A DNA stretch of 42,297 bases from Burkholderiales bacterium (GTDB lineage Bacteria; Pseudomonadota; Gammaproteobacteria; Burkholderiales; Burkholderiaceae_C), in NCBI GenBank assembly GCA_019509985.1, contig JAEKLF010000069.1:1-42297 (forward strand), written 5' to 3'. The notes below the pieces were generated by a model. The model ran no database searches and had not been told where the DNA came from. It worked only from the letters and a program-made list of their open reading frames with translations. Of this stretch, positions 1 to 8,023 are shown in pieces. The position numbers were made by a program, and so were the translations under genes. Every line of letters starts with the position of its first letter. Position 1 is the first letter of the stretch.

Positions 1-495
1 GCCCAGCGCGAGCGCGCGCTTGACGACTTCGCGCGGATGCACCGTCGTCGATGCGAGCGTGCCCTGGAACAGCGTCTCCATCGCGATCAGCTTCAACTGG
101 GCATCGAGGAAGAGCACGGCGAAGACTTCGTGGCCCAGGTTGCCCAGATGCAGGCGCAGATAGGTTTTCACGGTATCGACGTCATTCATCGCCGACTTCT
201 CGACGAGGCGCTGGTTCAGCGAGCGGCGCGCGATCTCCAGCACCGCGGCGATCTCGGCGCGCTTGGCGGGGCCCAGGCCCTTGACCTTGCCCAGGTCCTG
301 CACGCTGGCCGCGAGCAGCCCGGCCCAGCCGCCGAAACGGTCCAGCAGGCTCTGCGCCAGTTGCAGCACCGGCGTGCCCTGGATGCCCGTGCGCAGCAGC
401 AGCGCCAGCAATTCGGCGTCAGCCAGCGCCTGCGGGCCGCGGGCAAGCAGCTTCTCGCGCGGGCGAGCGTCGGGGGGCAGGTGGGTCAACGACAT
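1..495 (-). CDS. radC: RadC family protein (DNA repair protein RadC), 3' end outside window
   Basis: The minus-strand frame reads from ATG at 495 and stays open to base 1, giving the first 165 residues; the C-terminus lies beyond the window. The N-terminus ([17 protein letters not shown]) and the helix-hairpin-helix-like region around [21 protein letters not shown] (about residues 70-90) are typical of RadC. The following part ([17 protein letters not shown], then [17 protein letters not shown]) is the start of the JAB/MPN-like metalloprotease-type domain. The HxH...D metal site expected further on is not reached. RadC was named for DNA repair but its biochemical role is unsettled. It is divergent from the fkpB remnant and ispH, the usual Burkholderiales order, but fkpB sequence begins within about 5 bp of the radC start, so the normal upstream region seems lost. 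Confidence 0.92.
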   Translation of the reverse strand, partial: MSLTHLPPDARPREKLLARGPQALADAELLALLLRTGIQGTPVLQLAQSLLDRFGGWAGLLAASVQDLGKVKGLGPAKRAEIAAVLEIARRSLNQRLVEKSAMNDVDTVKTYLRLHLGNLGHEVFAVLFLDAQLKLIAMETLFQGTLASTTVHPREVVKRALALG

Positions 496-500
496 AAAAT

Positions 501-821
501 CTGTCGCCGGCCATCGAGGCACGCCTTATCGGCCTGCCCGAAGGCGCGCGCCAGCGTTTCGAACTGGCGCCCGGCGAGGCCTTCGGCGAACGCAACCCGG
601 AACTGCTGCAGCGCGTGAAGCTGACGCTGCTGCGCCAGCTCGGCGATCCGGACGAGGTCTACTCGGTCGGCGACGTCGTGCAGTTCCCCGGCCCGGACGG
701 GCAGGGCGGCTATGCCGGCGTCGTGCGCGAGGTCGCCGGCGAAGCGCTGCTGTTCGACTTCAACCATCCGCTCGCCGGTCAGCCGGTGAGCTTCGAAGTC
801 CAGGTGATCGGGGTGCTGTGA
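501..821 (+). pseudogene. fkpB: fkpB remnant: FKBP-type peptidyl-prolyl isomerase lacking its N-terminus
   Basis: About 106 codons continuous with the C-terminal two thirds of an FkpB/SlyD-like peptidyl-prolyl isomerase are present: [20 protein letters not shown], then [16 protein letters not shown], and the conserved ending [20 protein letters not shown]. The family normally has roughly 40-50 more residues at the N-terminus, including the first beta-strands of the FKBP fold. Here the frame runs into a TAA at 495-497, which overlaps the radC start codon on the other strand. The only in-frame start is GTG at 615, giving a 68-residue piece that cannot form the domain. Codons are otherwise intact up to the TGA, which overlaps the ispH ATG. 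Either a recent deletion or an assembly error would explain this. Confidence 0.75.
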
Positions 822-1798
822 TGAACGACGTCATGCATCCCCAGGAGGTGCTGCTGGCCGAGCCGCGGGGCTTCTGCGCCGGCGTGGACCGGGCCATCGA
901 AATCGTCGAGCGTGCCCTCGTCAAGTTCGGCGCGCCGATCTACGTGCGCCACGAGATCGTCCACAACACCTACGTCGTCAATGACCTGAAGTCGCGCGGC
1001 GCGATCTTCATCGAGGACCTGGCCGAAGTGCCGCCCGGCGCGACGCTGGTGTTCAGCGCCCACGGCGTCAGCCAGGAGGTGCGCCGCGAGGCCACAGCGC
1101 GCGGCTTCAGCGTCTTCGACGCGACCTGCCCGCTGGTCACCAAGGTCCATGTCGAGGTCGCCAAGCTGCACCGCGAGGGCTATGAGTTCATCATGATCGG
1201 CCACAAGGGCCATCCCGAGGTCGAGGGCACGATGGGCCAGCTGTCCGAGGGCATCTTCCTCGTCGAAGATGTGGAGGACGTGGCCAAGGTCACCGTCAAG
1301 GACCCGGCCAGGCTCGCCGTCGTCACGCAGACGACGCTGAGCGTGGACGACGCGGCCGAGATCCTGGCCGAGGTGAAGCGCGTGTTCCCGCAGGTGCGCG
1401 AGCCCAAGAAGCAGGACATCTGCTACGCCACGCAGAACCGCCAGGACGCCGTCAAGGTGCTGGCGCCGCAGGTCGACGTCGTCATCGTCGTCGGCAGCCC
1501 GACCAGCTCCAACAGCAACCGCCTGCGCGAGCTGGCCGAGCGCCTGGGCACGCCGGGCTACATGGTCGATTCGGCGGAAGACCTCAAGCCCGAATGGCTG
1601 GACGGCCGTGCGCGTGTCGGCCTGACGGCCGGTGCCTCGGCGCCCGATGTGCTGGTGCAGGCCGTCATCGACCGGCTGCGCGCGCTGGGCGCGACCTCAG
1701 TGCGCAGTCTGGCCGGCGTTGAGGAGCATGTGCGCTTCCCGCTGCCGCTGGGCCTGGGCGACAAGTCCATGGCCGAGGTGAGCTCCTCGCGATCTTGA
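821..1798 (+). CDS. ispH: 4-hydroxy-3-methylbut-2-enyl diphosphate reductase (IspH/LytB)
   Basis: A 325-residue protein of normal length. It performs the last step of the non-mevalonate isoprenoid pathway, reducing HMBPP to IPP and DMAPP with a 4Fe-4S cluster. The three cluster cysteines are visible: C19 in [12 protein letters not shown]103 in [10 protein letters not shown] and C201 in [26 protein letters not shown] and the [11 protein letters not shown] substrate loop are also typical. The ATG overlaps the fkpB stop (ATGA), so the pair was translationally coupled; with fkpB truncated, the promoter and coupling of this essential gene may be altered. A second ATG at 833 is a possible alternative start. 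A hairpin at 1820-1842 follows the gene. Confidence 0.98.
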   Translation: MNDVMHPQEVLLAEPRGFCAGVDRAIEIVERALVKFGAPIYVRHEIVHNTYVVNDLKSRGAIFIEDLAEVPPGATLVFSAHGVSQEVRREATARGFSVFDATCPLVTKVHVEVAKLHREGYEFIMIGHKGHPEVEGTMGQLSEGIFLVEDVEDVAKVTVKDPARLAVVTQTTLSVDDAAEILAEVKRVFPQVREPKKQDICYATQNRQDAVKVLAPQVDVVIVVGSPTSSNSNRLRELAERLGTPGYMVDSAEDLKPEWLDGRARVGLTAGASAPDVLVQAVIDRLRALGATSVRSLAGVEEHVRFPLPLGLGDKSMAEVSSSRS

Positions 1799-1819
1799 TG
1801 CCGGTGCCTCCAGCTCCCG

Positions 1820-3174
<1,355 letters not shown>

Positions 3175-3193
3175 GAGTTTGGGCGCAGGCTCA

Positions 3194-3220
3194 CTTCGCG
3201 CAGCGAAGTTAAGCGAAGCG
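3194..3220. repeat. Small REP-like palindrome in the block separating the two serS tails
   Basis: CTTCGC-GCA-GCGAAG forms a 6-bp stem with a 3-nt loop. It is followed by TTAA and a further GCGAAGCG that can pair with the same arm. It sits in the 58-bp spacer between the current serS stop and the displaced serS tail. Short palindromes built on GCGAAG are frequent in intergenic DNA of GC-rich proteobacteria; that this one is multicopy is inference. Confidence 0.45.
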
Positions 3221-3232
3221 GGCCGCAGCCAG

Positions 3233-3316
3233 AACTACCAAAACGCCGACGGCAGCATCACGGTGCTCGAGGCACCGAGGCCCTACCTCGGCGGCGTCGA
3301 CGCGCTGCATGGTTGA
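3233..3316 (+). pseudogene. Displaced 3' end of serS
   Basis: The 27 codons from AACTAC encode NYQNADGSITVLEAPRPYLG and end GVDALHG before TGA. This is the SerRS C-terminal signature and aligns with the end of the intact serS ([20 protein letters not shown]) at about 60% of positions. It lies in a different frame from serS and has no start of its own. Homologous bases are offset by 148 bp. Its position directly before the tRNA-Ser promoter suggests it is the original tail, left behind when another tail was inserted. Confidence 0.7.
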
Positions 3317-3332
3317 AGCCAGAAAGCCTGGC

Positions 3333-3338
3333 TATAAT
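3333..3338 (+). promoter_or_regulatory. -10 element of the tRNA-Ser promoter
   Basis: A perfect TATAAT lies 25 bp before the first base of tRNA-Ser(CGA), which would give a short tRNA 5' leader. TTGAAG at 3313 is the best -35 candidate, but its 14-bp spacing is too short, so the -35 is uncertain. Confidence 0.6.
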
Positions 3339-3363
3339 GCTGGGCTCAACTCGCACCAGATTC

Positions 3364-3451
3364 GGAGAGGTGGCAGAGTGGTTGAATGTACCTGACTCGA
3401 AATCAGGCGGACGGTAACGTCTCGGGGGTTCGAATCCCCCCCTCTCCTCCA
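3364..3451 (+). tRNA. tRNA-Ser (anticodon CGA)
   Basis: An 88-nt tRNA with encoded CCA. The acceptor stem GGAGAGG pairs with CCTCTCC. The anticodon stem CCTGA/TCAGG encloses CTCGAAA with anticodon CGA at 3398-3400, reading UCG serine codons. A long class II variable arm (GACG/CGTC around GTAA) and a T arm GGGGG-TTCGAAT-CCCCC follow. The discriminator base is T (3448), whereas G is usual for bacterial tRNA-Ser. It lies just downstream of serS, whose product charges it, and ends at a strong terminator. Confidence 0.97.
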
Positions 3452-3465
3452 AGAAGTACGAAGAA

Positions 3466-3488
3466 ACGGGCCCACGGGGCCCGTTTTT
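3466..3488 (+). terminator. Rho-independent terminator after tRNA-Ser
   Basis: An 8-bp perfect stem ACGGGCCC/GGGCCCGT with a 3-nt ACG loop, followed by a run of five T, 15 bp after the tRNA 3' end. Confidence 0.9.
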
Positions 3489-3545
3489 CATTGCCTGCCC
3501 TAAGTCAATGCCGGTGAATGAACATGTGCTGATCTCGGGGTGAGC

Positions 3546-3562
3546 TGTCGGAATCTTTTACA
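3546..3562. promoter_or_regulatory. Candidate upstream activator site for the PEP-CTERM gene
   Basis: TGTCGGAATCTTTTACA is an imperfect TGT-N11-ACA dyad 64 bp upstream of the sigma-54 -24 element. That is the distance expected for an enhancer-binding activator. PEP-CTERM genes in some betaproteobacteria are controlled by the PrsK/PrsR two-component system together with RpoN; assigning this site to PrsR is inference. Confidence 0.45.
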
Positions 3563-3625
3563 CGCTGAGGGAGCTTCTCGTTCAATGCCGGCACAACTGC
3601 CTGTCGTGAAAGGGTTTTTGCTTAT

Positions 3626-3639
3626 GGCACGAGCCTTGC
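3626..3639 (+). promoter_or_regulatory. Sigma-54 (RpoN) promoter, -24/-12
   Basis: TGGCACGAGCCTTGC at 3625-3639 matches the sigma-54 consensus TGGCAC-N5-TTGC, with GG and GC separated by exactly 10 bp. Initiation would fall near 3651, giving a leader of about 30 nt with a GAGGGA ribosome-binding site before the ATG at 3681. Confidence 0.8.
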
Positions 3640-3680
3640 GTGCGATTTCCTTCAGCAACACGTCAACCAATGAGGGAAAT

Positions 3681-4199
3681 ATGAAATTGAAGTCCATCGC
3701 AGCTATCGGTTTTCTCGCCTTTGGCGCGGCAACTGCCGCTCAAGCCACCACGGCGTCCCTGGGCACGCTGACGCCGCTGATCGTCAGCAGCGGTTCCTTC
3801 GTGGCCGGCGGCCTGATCAATGACAACTTCACGTTCACGCTGAGCACCAATTCCGTGATGCAAAGCAACGTGACCGTCTTGCCAGGCAGCGCAGCGATCA
3901 ACCCCGCGTTCTACGGCATCTACACCGCGGGTCTCAACAGCATCGTTGGCGATGCCGACGACGTGGCCGTTTTCCCCACTTCGTACAACTTCTCCACCAC
4001 GTCGACCACGCATGTGGACACGCTGATGGCTGGCAACTACTACTTCAAGGTTTTTGCGCTGGCCAACGGTCCCGGTGCCTATTCGATCTCGGCGTCTGCC
4101 ACCGCCGTGCCGGTGCCGGAACCCGAAACCTATGCGCTGCTGGTTGCCGGCCTGGGTGTGATCGGTTTTGTCGCCTCGCGTCGTCGTCGCAATTCCTGA
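3681..4199 (+). CDS. PEP-CTERM sorting-domain protein
   Basis: A 172-residue exported protein. It starts MKLKSIAAIGFLAFGAATAA (signal peptide, likely cleaved after AQA). The middle is a Thr/Ser/Asn-rich beta-type region with the segment INDNFTFTLSTNSV, resembling the FxDxF subgroup of PEP-CTERM proteins. The end is a textbook sorting signal: VPEPETYALLVAGLGVIGFV (PEP motif plus transmembrane helix) and then the basic tail ASRRRRNS. Such proteins are processed by an exosortase (EpsH/XrtA family) and are linked to exopolysaccharide and floc formation; no exosortase is in this window. The start was chosen for its GAGGGA site and signal peptide; upstream in-frame codons lie before the likely transcription start. 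Confidence 0.9.
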   Translation: MKLKSIAAIGFLAFGAATAAQATTASLGTLTPLIVSSGSFVAGGLINDNFTFTLSTNSVMQSNVTVLPGSAAINPAFYGIYTAGLNSIVGDADDVAVFPTSYNFSTTSTTHVDTLMAGNYYFKVFALANGPGAYSISASATAVPVPEPETYALLVAGLGVIGFVASRRRRNS

Positions 4200-4250
4200 T
4201 CGGTACTGATGCGGGTCGCCCTTGCGGGCGGCCTGCGGTCTCCGCCGCCA

Positions 4251-4278
4251 AAGCCAGTTCGTCAGGACTGGCTTTTTT
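4251..4278 (+). terminator. Terminator of the PEP-CTERM gene
   Basis: The stem AAGCCAGT/ACTGGCTT with an 8-nt loop runs into six T residues, 52 bp after the stop codon. A second GC hairpin (about 4212-4236) precedes it. Confidence 0.85.
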
Positions 4279-4408
4279 GCTTTTCCCCGCGATGAGCCGC
4301 CTCGACCTTTAAGACATGGCGGCCCTCGGCGCAGTCGGCTTACTCAAGCTTGGCGACGAACGTTTGCCGCATTCGTGATCGGCTCGTGAGCCGCGACAAG
4401 CAGCAGCG

Positions 4409-5116
4409 ATGATGTCGCCCATGAAGACCGCCCTCGCGTTGCGCCACGTCGCTTTCGAAGACCTTGGCCTCATCGAGCCGCTGCTGCACGGACGGGGCTT
4501 CGATGTGAACTATCTCGAGGCCGGTGTCGATGACCTGACGGTCGAACTGGCCTCGGTGGACCTGCTCGTCGTGCTCGGCGGGCCGATCGGCGTCGAGGAT
4601 GAAGAATGCTTCCCCTGGCTGGTGGAGGAGGTCGCGCTGATCCGCCAGCGACTGGATGCGCGCCGGCCGTTGTTGGGCATCTGCCTGGGCGCGCAGCTGA
4701 TGGCACGGGCGCTGGGCGCACGGGTGAGGCCGACGGGCGGCAAGGAGATCGGCTTTGCACCGCTGACGCTGACCGAAGCCGGGCAGAACACCGCGCTGGT
4801 CGAACTGCGAGACCAGCCGATGCTGCACTGGCACGGCGACCAGTTCGATCTGCCGGCGGGCACCGAATCTCTGGCGACGACCGCCGTCTGCGCGCATCAG
4901 GCCTTTGCGCCGCATGACCGGGCGCTGGGCCTGCAGTTCCATCCCGAGGTCGACCCGGCCCGCTTCGAGCAATGGCTGATCGGTCACATCGACGAGCTGG
5001 AGCATGCCGGCATCGCACCGGGCGAGCTGCGCACGGCGATGGCGCGAGAGGCGGATGGATTGAAAGCCGCGCTGAAGCGGCTCATGGACCGCTGGTTGGA
5101 CCAAGCCCTGCTCTGA
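4409..5116 (+). CDS. Class I glutamine amidotransferase (GMP synthase-like)
   Basis: A 235-residue stand-alone GATase-1 domain. The catalytic triad is visible: nucleophile C92 in LLGICLGAQLMA and H178 plus E180 in GLQFHPEVD. VVLGGPIGVEDEE and the GGKEIGF segment are typical of the GMP synthase-like amidotransferases. Such proteins hydrolyse glutamine, or glutamine-like amides, and may act as stand-alone gamma-glutamyl hydrolases; the substrate cannot be told from sequence. No partner synthetase is adjacent. Starts at 4409, 4412 and 4421 (MKTALALRH) are all in frame, with no clear ribosome-binding site. The last codons overlap, on the opposite strand, a decayed copy of a LuxR C-terminus. Confidence 0.85.
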   Translation: MMSPMKTALALRHVAFEDLGLIEPLLHGRGFDVNYLEAGVDDLTVELASVDLLVVLGGPIGVEDEECFPWLVEEVALIRQRLDARRPLLGICLGAQLMARALGARVRPTGGKEIGFAPLTLTEAGQNTALVELRDQPMLHWHGDQFDLPAGTESLATTAVCAHQAFAPHDRALGLQFHPEVDPARFEQWLIGHIDELEHAGIAPGELRTAMAREADGLKAALKRLMDRWLDQALL

Positions 5117-5161
5117 CGCCAGTACTGCTTCTTCGGCGCAGCTGGACACGTTGAGCTTCCC
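5105..5161 (-). pseudogene. Remnant of a LuxR-type response-regulator C-terminus
   Basis: On the minus strand this encodes KLNVSSCAEEAVLASEQGLV. The intact response regulator at 6108-6851 ends KLNVSSRAEAAVLASKQGLV. The DNA copies match at about 82% over 60 bp. The similarity stops abruptly at 5161 on the upstream side of the gene, and the stop codon is lost on the other. It overlaps the end of the amidotransferase gene. It is either a decayed paralogue or an old duplication. Confidence 0.65.
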
Positions 5162-5206
5162 AGTGGCAAAGCACGAGAATACTTGCCAGATCAACGGGAG
5201 GGATCC

Positions 5207-5761
5207 ATGGATGCAGCTGTCATCACAGCGTGCGTAACCCTGATCGGCTTCATCGTGGTGAACTTCATCGCCGAAGATTTCAGGCGATTCCGCAATGGCT
5301 CGACGGTCGCGGCCGGCTTGGCTGGCGAATTGGGTAGCTATGCAGCTCCCCAAGCGCAGCTCGTGACAATCATCTCGGGAATGCTTCAAGTCATCGAAGA
5401 AGGCAATCGGCAGCGCTTGCCGTTTCGCGGGATCGACACACCCAAGGACCGCATCTTCGAAGCCAACGTTGCCAGCTTGGGCTTGCTCGGACCGGACCTC
5501 GTTCTAGACATTGCCTTCGTGTACGGGCAGATCAATGGCTTCCGGGTGGGATTCGGGCTGGTGAATGACAAGCACGCCCAGATGGGGAATGGGGAACTTG
5601 CAGCCCGACTGAATGGATGTCTGGCTATGCTCACCGCCGTGCGCCCTCGTGGCGAACTGCTGGTCCAAAAGCTAACGCTTCGCGCCAACATGCCATTCAG
5701 CGGCTGGCTTCTATCGCATTTTCCGTGGTGGCTCAGAAGGCCTGCGCGGCGATCCTACTGA
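5207..5761 (+). CDS. Hypothetical membrane-anchored protein
   Basis: I do not recognise this 184-residue protein. The ATG at 5207 has a good GGGAGG site; a TTG at 5183 is in frame but less likely. Residues 3-22 (AAVITACVTLIGFIVVNFIA) form one hydrophobic N-terminal helix, followed by a basic segment (DFRRFRNG), so the rest is probably cytoplasmic. The C-terminus is aromatic and basic (FSGWLLSHFPWWLRRPARRS). No catalytic motif is evident. Codon use and base composition are visibly less GC-biased than the neighbours, and the gene sits between decayed remnants, so recent acquisition is plausible. Confidence 0.6.
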   Translation: MDAAVITACVTLIGFIVVNFIAEDFRRFRNGSTVAAGLAGELGSYAAPQAQLVTIISGMLQVIEEGNRQRLPFRGIDTPKDRIFEANVASLGLLGPDLVLDIAFVYGQINGFRVGFGLVNDKHAQMGNGELAARLNGCLAMLTAVRPRGELLVQKLTLRANMPFSGWLLSHFPWWLRRPARRSY

Positions 5762-5791
5762 TGGCGCTGTAATGTGGCTCGTCGCCCTTGA

Positions 5792-6020
5792 TGCTGTCTC
5801 ACTCTGGCGTGGGTACGCGGCAAAGTCGATGATGGCGTTCACTACGCCGATGAGCCGCTCTCCGACATCGCGCTGGCGGTGCGGTACTGGCTCATTCAAC
5901 TTGCCGATCAACTAATCGTCTGAGGTCTCTCAGGTCGACATCCGAGAAGTCAAATTCGATCCATCCGTCATCCGTCCCTTTGCCAGTTTGGATGACCAGG
6001 CTCTCAAGAGCTATGTTTGA
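5792..6020 (+). pseudogene. Decayed coding remnants of unknown gene(s)
   Basis: Two short protein-like frames follow one another in different phases. One ends LALAVRYWLIQLADQLIV-type sequence at TGA 5921-5923 (it includes VRGKVDDGVHYADEPLSDIA). The next reads VSQVDIREVKFDPSVIRPFA and then SLDDQALKSYV to TGA 6018-6020. Neither has a start codon or ribosome-binding site. They look like a single frameshifted gene fragment but match nothing I recognise. The rest of 5762-6107 shows no gene. Confidence 0.35.
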
Positions 6021-6107
6021 ATGCGTCCCGCCTCATCCGAGGCAGACATCGGTGGCACAGAAATCGAGAGGTCGAAGCAGGCCTAAGTCCTTGCCTTCGC
6101 AGGCGAT

Positions 6108-6851
6108 TCAGACCAGACCCTGCTTTGACGCCAGCACCGCCGCTTCCGCACGGCTGGAGACGTTGAGCTTCTTGTAGATGCTCTTGATGTGGTCGTTGAC
6201 GGTGAACCACTTGATGCCCATCAGGTTCGCGATCTCCTTGATCGTGAAGCCCTTGCTCAGATAGGTCAGCACTTCGCTCTCACGCGGCGTTAGGCGTTCC
6301 CACTCGGGCGGCGGGTCCAGCGCGACGCTGCGGCTGTTGGCGAAAGGAGCGTGCGAGGATGACAGCGAGCCGAAGCCAGAGTTCAGCGGCATGGTGCCGC
6401 TCTCGCCCTGGGGCGGGCGGAAGTGCGACAGCAGGCGCCGCGCGATGGCCGGCGACAGCGGCGGCTGGCCGCGCACGATGCGCTGCAGCTCTTCCACCAG
6501 CACCTCGAAGCGGTCTTCCTTCAGCAGATAGCCGTCGGCGCCGCACTGCAGGGCCGGGAACAGATGGTCGTCGTCGGAATACAGCGTCGTGACGATCTTG
6601 ATCGCGCTGGAGCCGACCAGTTCGGTCAGGAACTCCATGCCGTTGCCGTCGGGCAATTCCAGGTCGACGAGGATGAGCTTGAAGCCGCTGTCGGGGCCGG
6701 TGCCGCCGAACTTGGCGACCTGGCGACGCGCATTTTCGAGATCGCCAACTTCGGTGATCTCCATCGCGTCGCTGAAGCTCTCTCGCACCACGCGGCACAA
6801 GAAGCTGCGGGCGACGGGGTTGTCTTCGATGATCAGGACTTTGACGGTCAT
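6108..6851 (-). CDS. LuxR/NarL-family response regulator (orphan)
   Basis: A 247-residue two-domain regulator. The receiver domain (about 1-125) has the acidic pair E9/D10, phospho-acceptor D63 in LILVDLELPDG and the K in YLLKED. A proline/serine-rich linker leads to a LuxR-type helix-turn-helix (about 185-247) with LTPRESEVLTYLSKGFTIKE and IKWFTVNDHIKSIYKKLNV. It should bind DNA as a dimer after phosphorylation. No histidine kinase is adjacent, so its partner is unknown. The ATG at 6851 directly precedes the receiver fold; a TTG 35 codons upstream is also open but would add a low-complexity extension. A diverged copy of its last 20 codons lies at 5105-5161. Confidence 0.9.
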   Translation of the reverse strand: MTVKVLIIEDNPVARSFLCRVVRESFSDAMEITEVGDLENARRQVAKFGGTGPDSGFKLILVDLELPDGNGMEFLTELVGSSAIKIVTTLYSDDDHLFPALQCGADGYLLKEDRFEVLVEELQRIVRGQPPLSPAIARRLLSHFRPPQGESGTMPLNSGFGSLSSSHAPFANSRSVALDPPPEWERLTPRESEVLTYLSKGFTIKEIANLMGIKWFTVNDHIKSIYKKLNVSSRAEAAVLASKQGLV

Positions 6852-6952
6852 GGCGGGAGAGGCGGCGGCTGGCGATTCGACCGCCGAATGTAGCGCACCC
6901 ACCCCTTCATAACCGAGCGAGATTGCGGGGGGGGAAGCCCCCGTTTCAGGCT

Positions 6953-7930
6953 TCAAGGATTGGTAAGAACCAGTTTCCCCACCACCTCGCGGGCGGCCAT
7001 GCGTGCGAAGGCAGCGGGCAATTGCTCCAGCGGCAGCACGCGATCCAGCACCGGCTTGATCTTGCCGGTGGCGTACCAGGCGGCCAGTTCACCCAGCATC
7101 TTGGCGTTACGGCCGGGCTCGCGCTTGGCGAATTCGCCCCAGAACACGCCCACCAGCGAGGCGCCCTTCAGCAGCGCCAGGTTCAGCGGCAGCGCGGGAA
7201 TGGCGCCCTGCGCGAAGCCGATGACGAGGTAGCGGCCGCGCCAGGCGATGGAGCGGAAGGCCGCCTCGGCCAGGTCGCCGCCGACCGGGTCGTAGATGAC
7301 GTCGGGGCCTTTGCCCTCGGTCAGCGTCTTCAATTCGTCACGCAGGTTCTGTGTCGCGTAGTTGATCGTCGCATCGGCACCCAGAGCCTTGCAGGCGCTG
7401 CATTTGGCGTCGCTGCCGGCCGCAGCGATGACGCGTGCACCCGCCGCCTTGGCGATCTGGATGGCCGCCGTGCCGACGCCTCCGGCCGCGCCGAGGATGA
7501 GCACGGTTTCGCCGGCCTGCAGTGCCGCGCGGTCCATCAGCGCGTGGTGACTGGTGGCATAGGTGCAGATGAAGGCTGCGGCGTCCTCGAAGCTGAAGGC
7601 GTCCGGCAGCGGCATGGCCAGCAGGGTCGGGATGCAGACCTCGGTCGCAAAACCGCCCAGGCCGCCGAAGGCCGCGACGCGCTGGCCGACTGCAAACCCC
7701 TTGACGCCTTCGCCGACCTCGGTCACGACGCCCGAGAACTCCGTGCCCGGAATGAAGGGCAGCGGCGGCTTCATCTGGTACTTGTTCTGCACGATGAGCA
7801 GGTCGGGGAAGTTCAGGCTGGCGGCCTTGATCTGCACGCGGATCTGGCCTGCGTCCAGGGCGGGTGCGGGCAGTTCGCGCCATTGCAGCGCCTCGACACC
7901 CACCGGGTTCTCGCAGAGCCATGCCTTCAT
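6953..7930 (-). CDS. Quinone oxidoreductase-like NAD(P)H dehydrogenase (MDR superfamily)
   Basis: A 325-residue medium-chain dehydrogenase/reductase of the zeta-crystallin/QOR type. It has the N-terminal GroES-like domain (IPGTEFSGVVTEVGEGVKGF) and the Rossmann fold with GAAGGVGTAAIQIAKAAGA. The structural and catalytic zinc ligands of true alcohol dehydrogenases are absent. These enzymes transfer hydride from NADPH to quinones or enones; the substrate is not predictable here. GAGGAG lies just before ATG 7936, but ATG 7930 (MKAWLCENP) has the better spacing, so I chose it; the product is two residues longer from 7936. The gene is divergent from surE and its end lies 101 bp upstream of the response-regulator start. 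Confidence 0.9.
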   Translation of the reverse strand: MKAWLCENPVGVEALQWRELPAPALDAGQIRVQIKAASLNFPDLLIVQNKYQMKPPLPFIPGTEFSGVVTEVGEGVKGFAVGQRVAAFGGLGGFATEVCIPTLLAMPLPDAFSFEDAAAFICTYATSHHALMDRAALQAGETVLILGAAGGVGTAAIQIAKAAGARVIAAAGSDAKCSACKALGADATINYATQNLRDELKTLTEGKGPDVIYDPVGGDLAEAAFRSIAWRGRYLVIGFAQGAIPALPLNLALLKGASLVGVFWGEFAKREPGRNAKMLGELAAWYATGKIKPVLDRVLPLEQLPAAFARMAAREVVGKLVLTNP

Positions 7931-8009
7931 CGTCATCTCCTCGTTGGCTGAAGCCAGCCATGATAGGAATCAAGGGGCTTACACCCGGTCTCTCAGGTGA
8001 CGCCCTCCC

Positions 8010-8015
8010 TACAAT
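8010..8015 (+). promoter_or_regulatory. -10 element of surE, possibly leaderless
   Basis: TACAAT lies 8 bp before the surE ATG with no ribosome-binding site between, so transcription would start at or within 2 nt of the start codon. No good -35 was found. Confidence 0.5.
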
Positions 8016-8023
8016 TGGCAACC

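Noticed and set aside
4340..5389. A 349-codon minus-strand frame containing a LuxR-like segment
   Set aside because: Only about 20 codons (5105-5161) resemble a LuxR C-terminus; the rest is antisense to the amidotransferase and lacks protein-like composition. I kept only the remnant.
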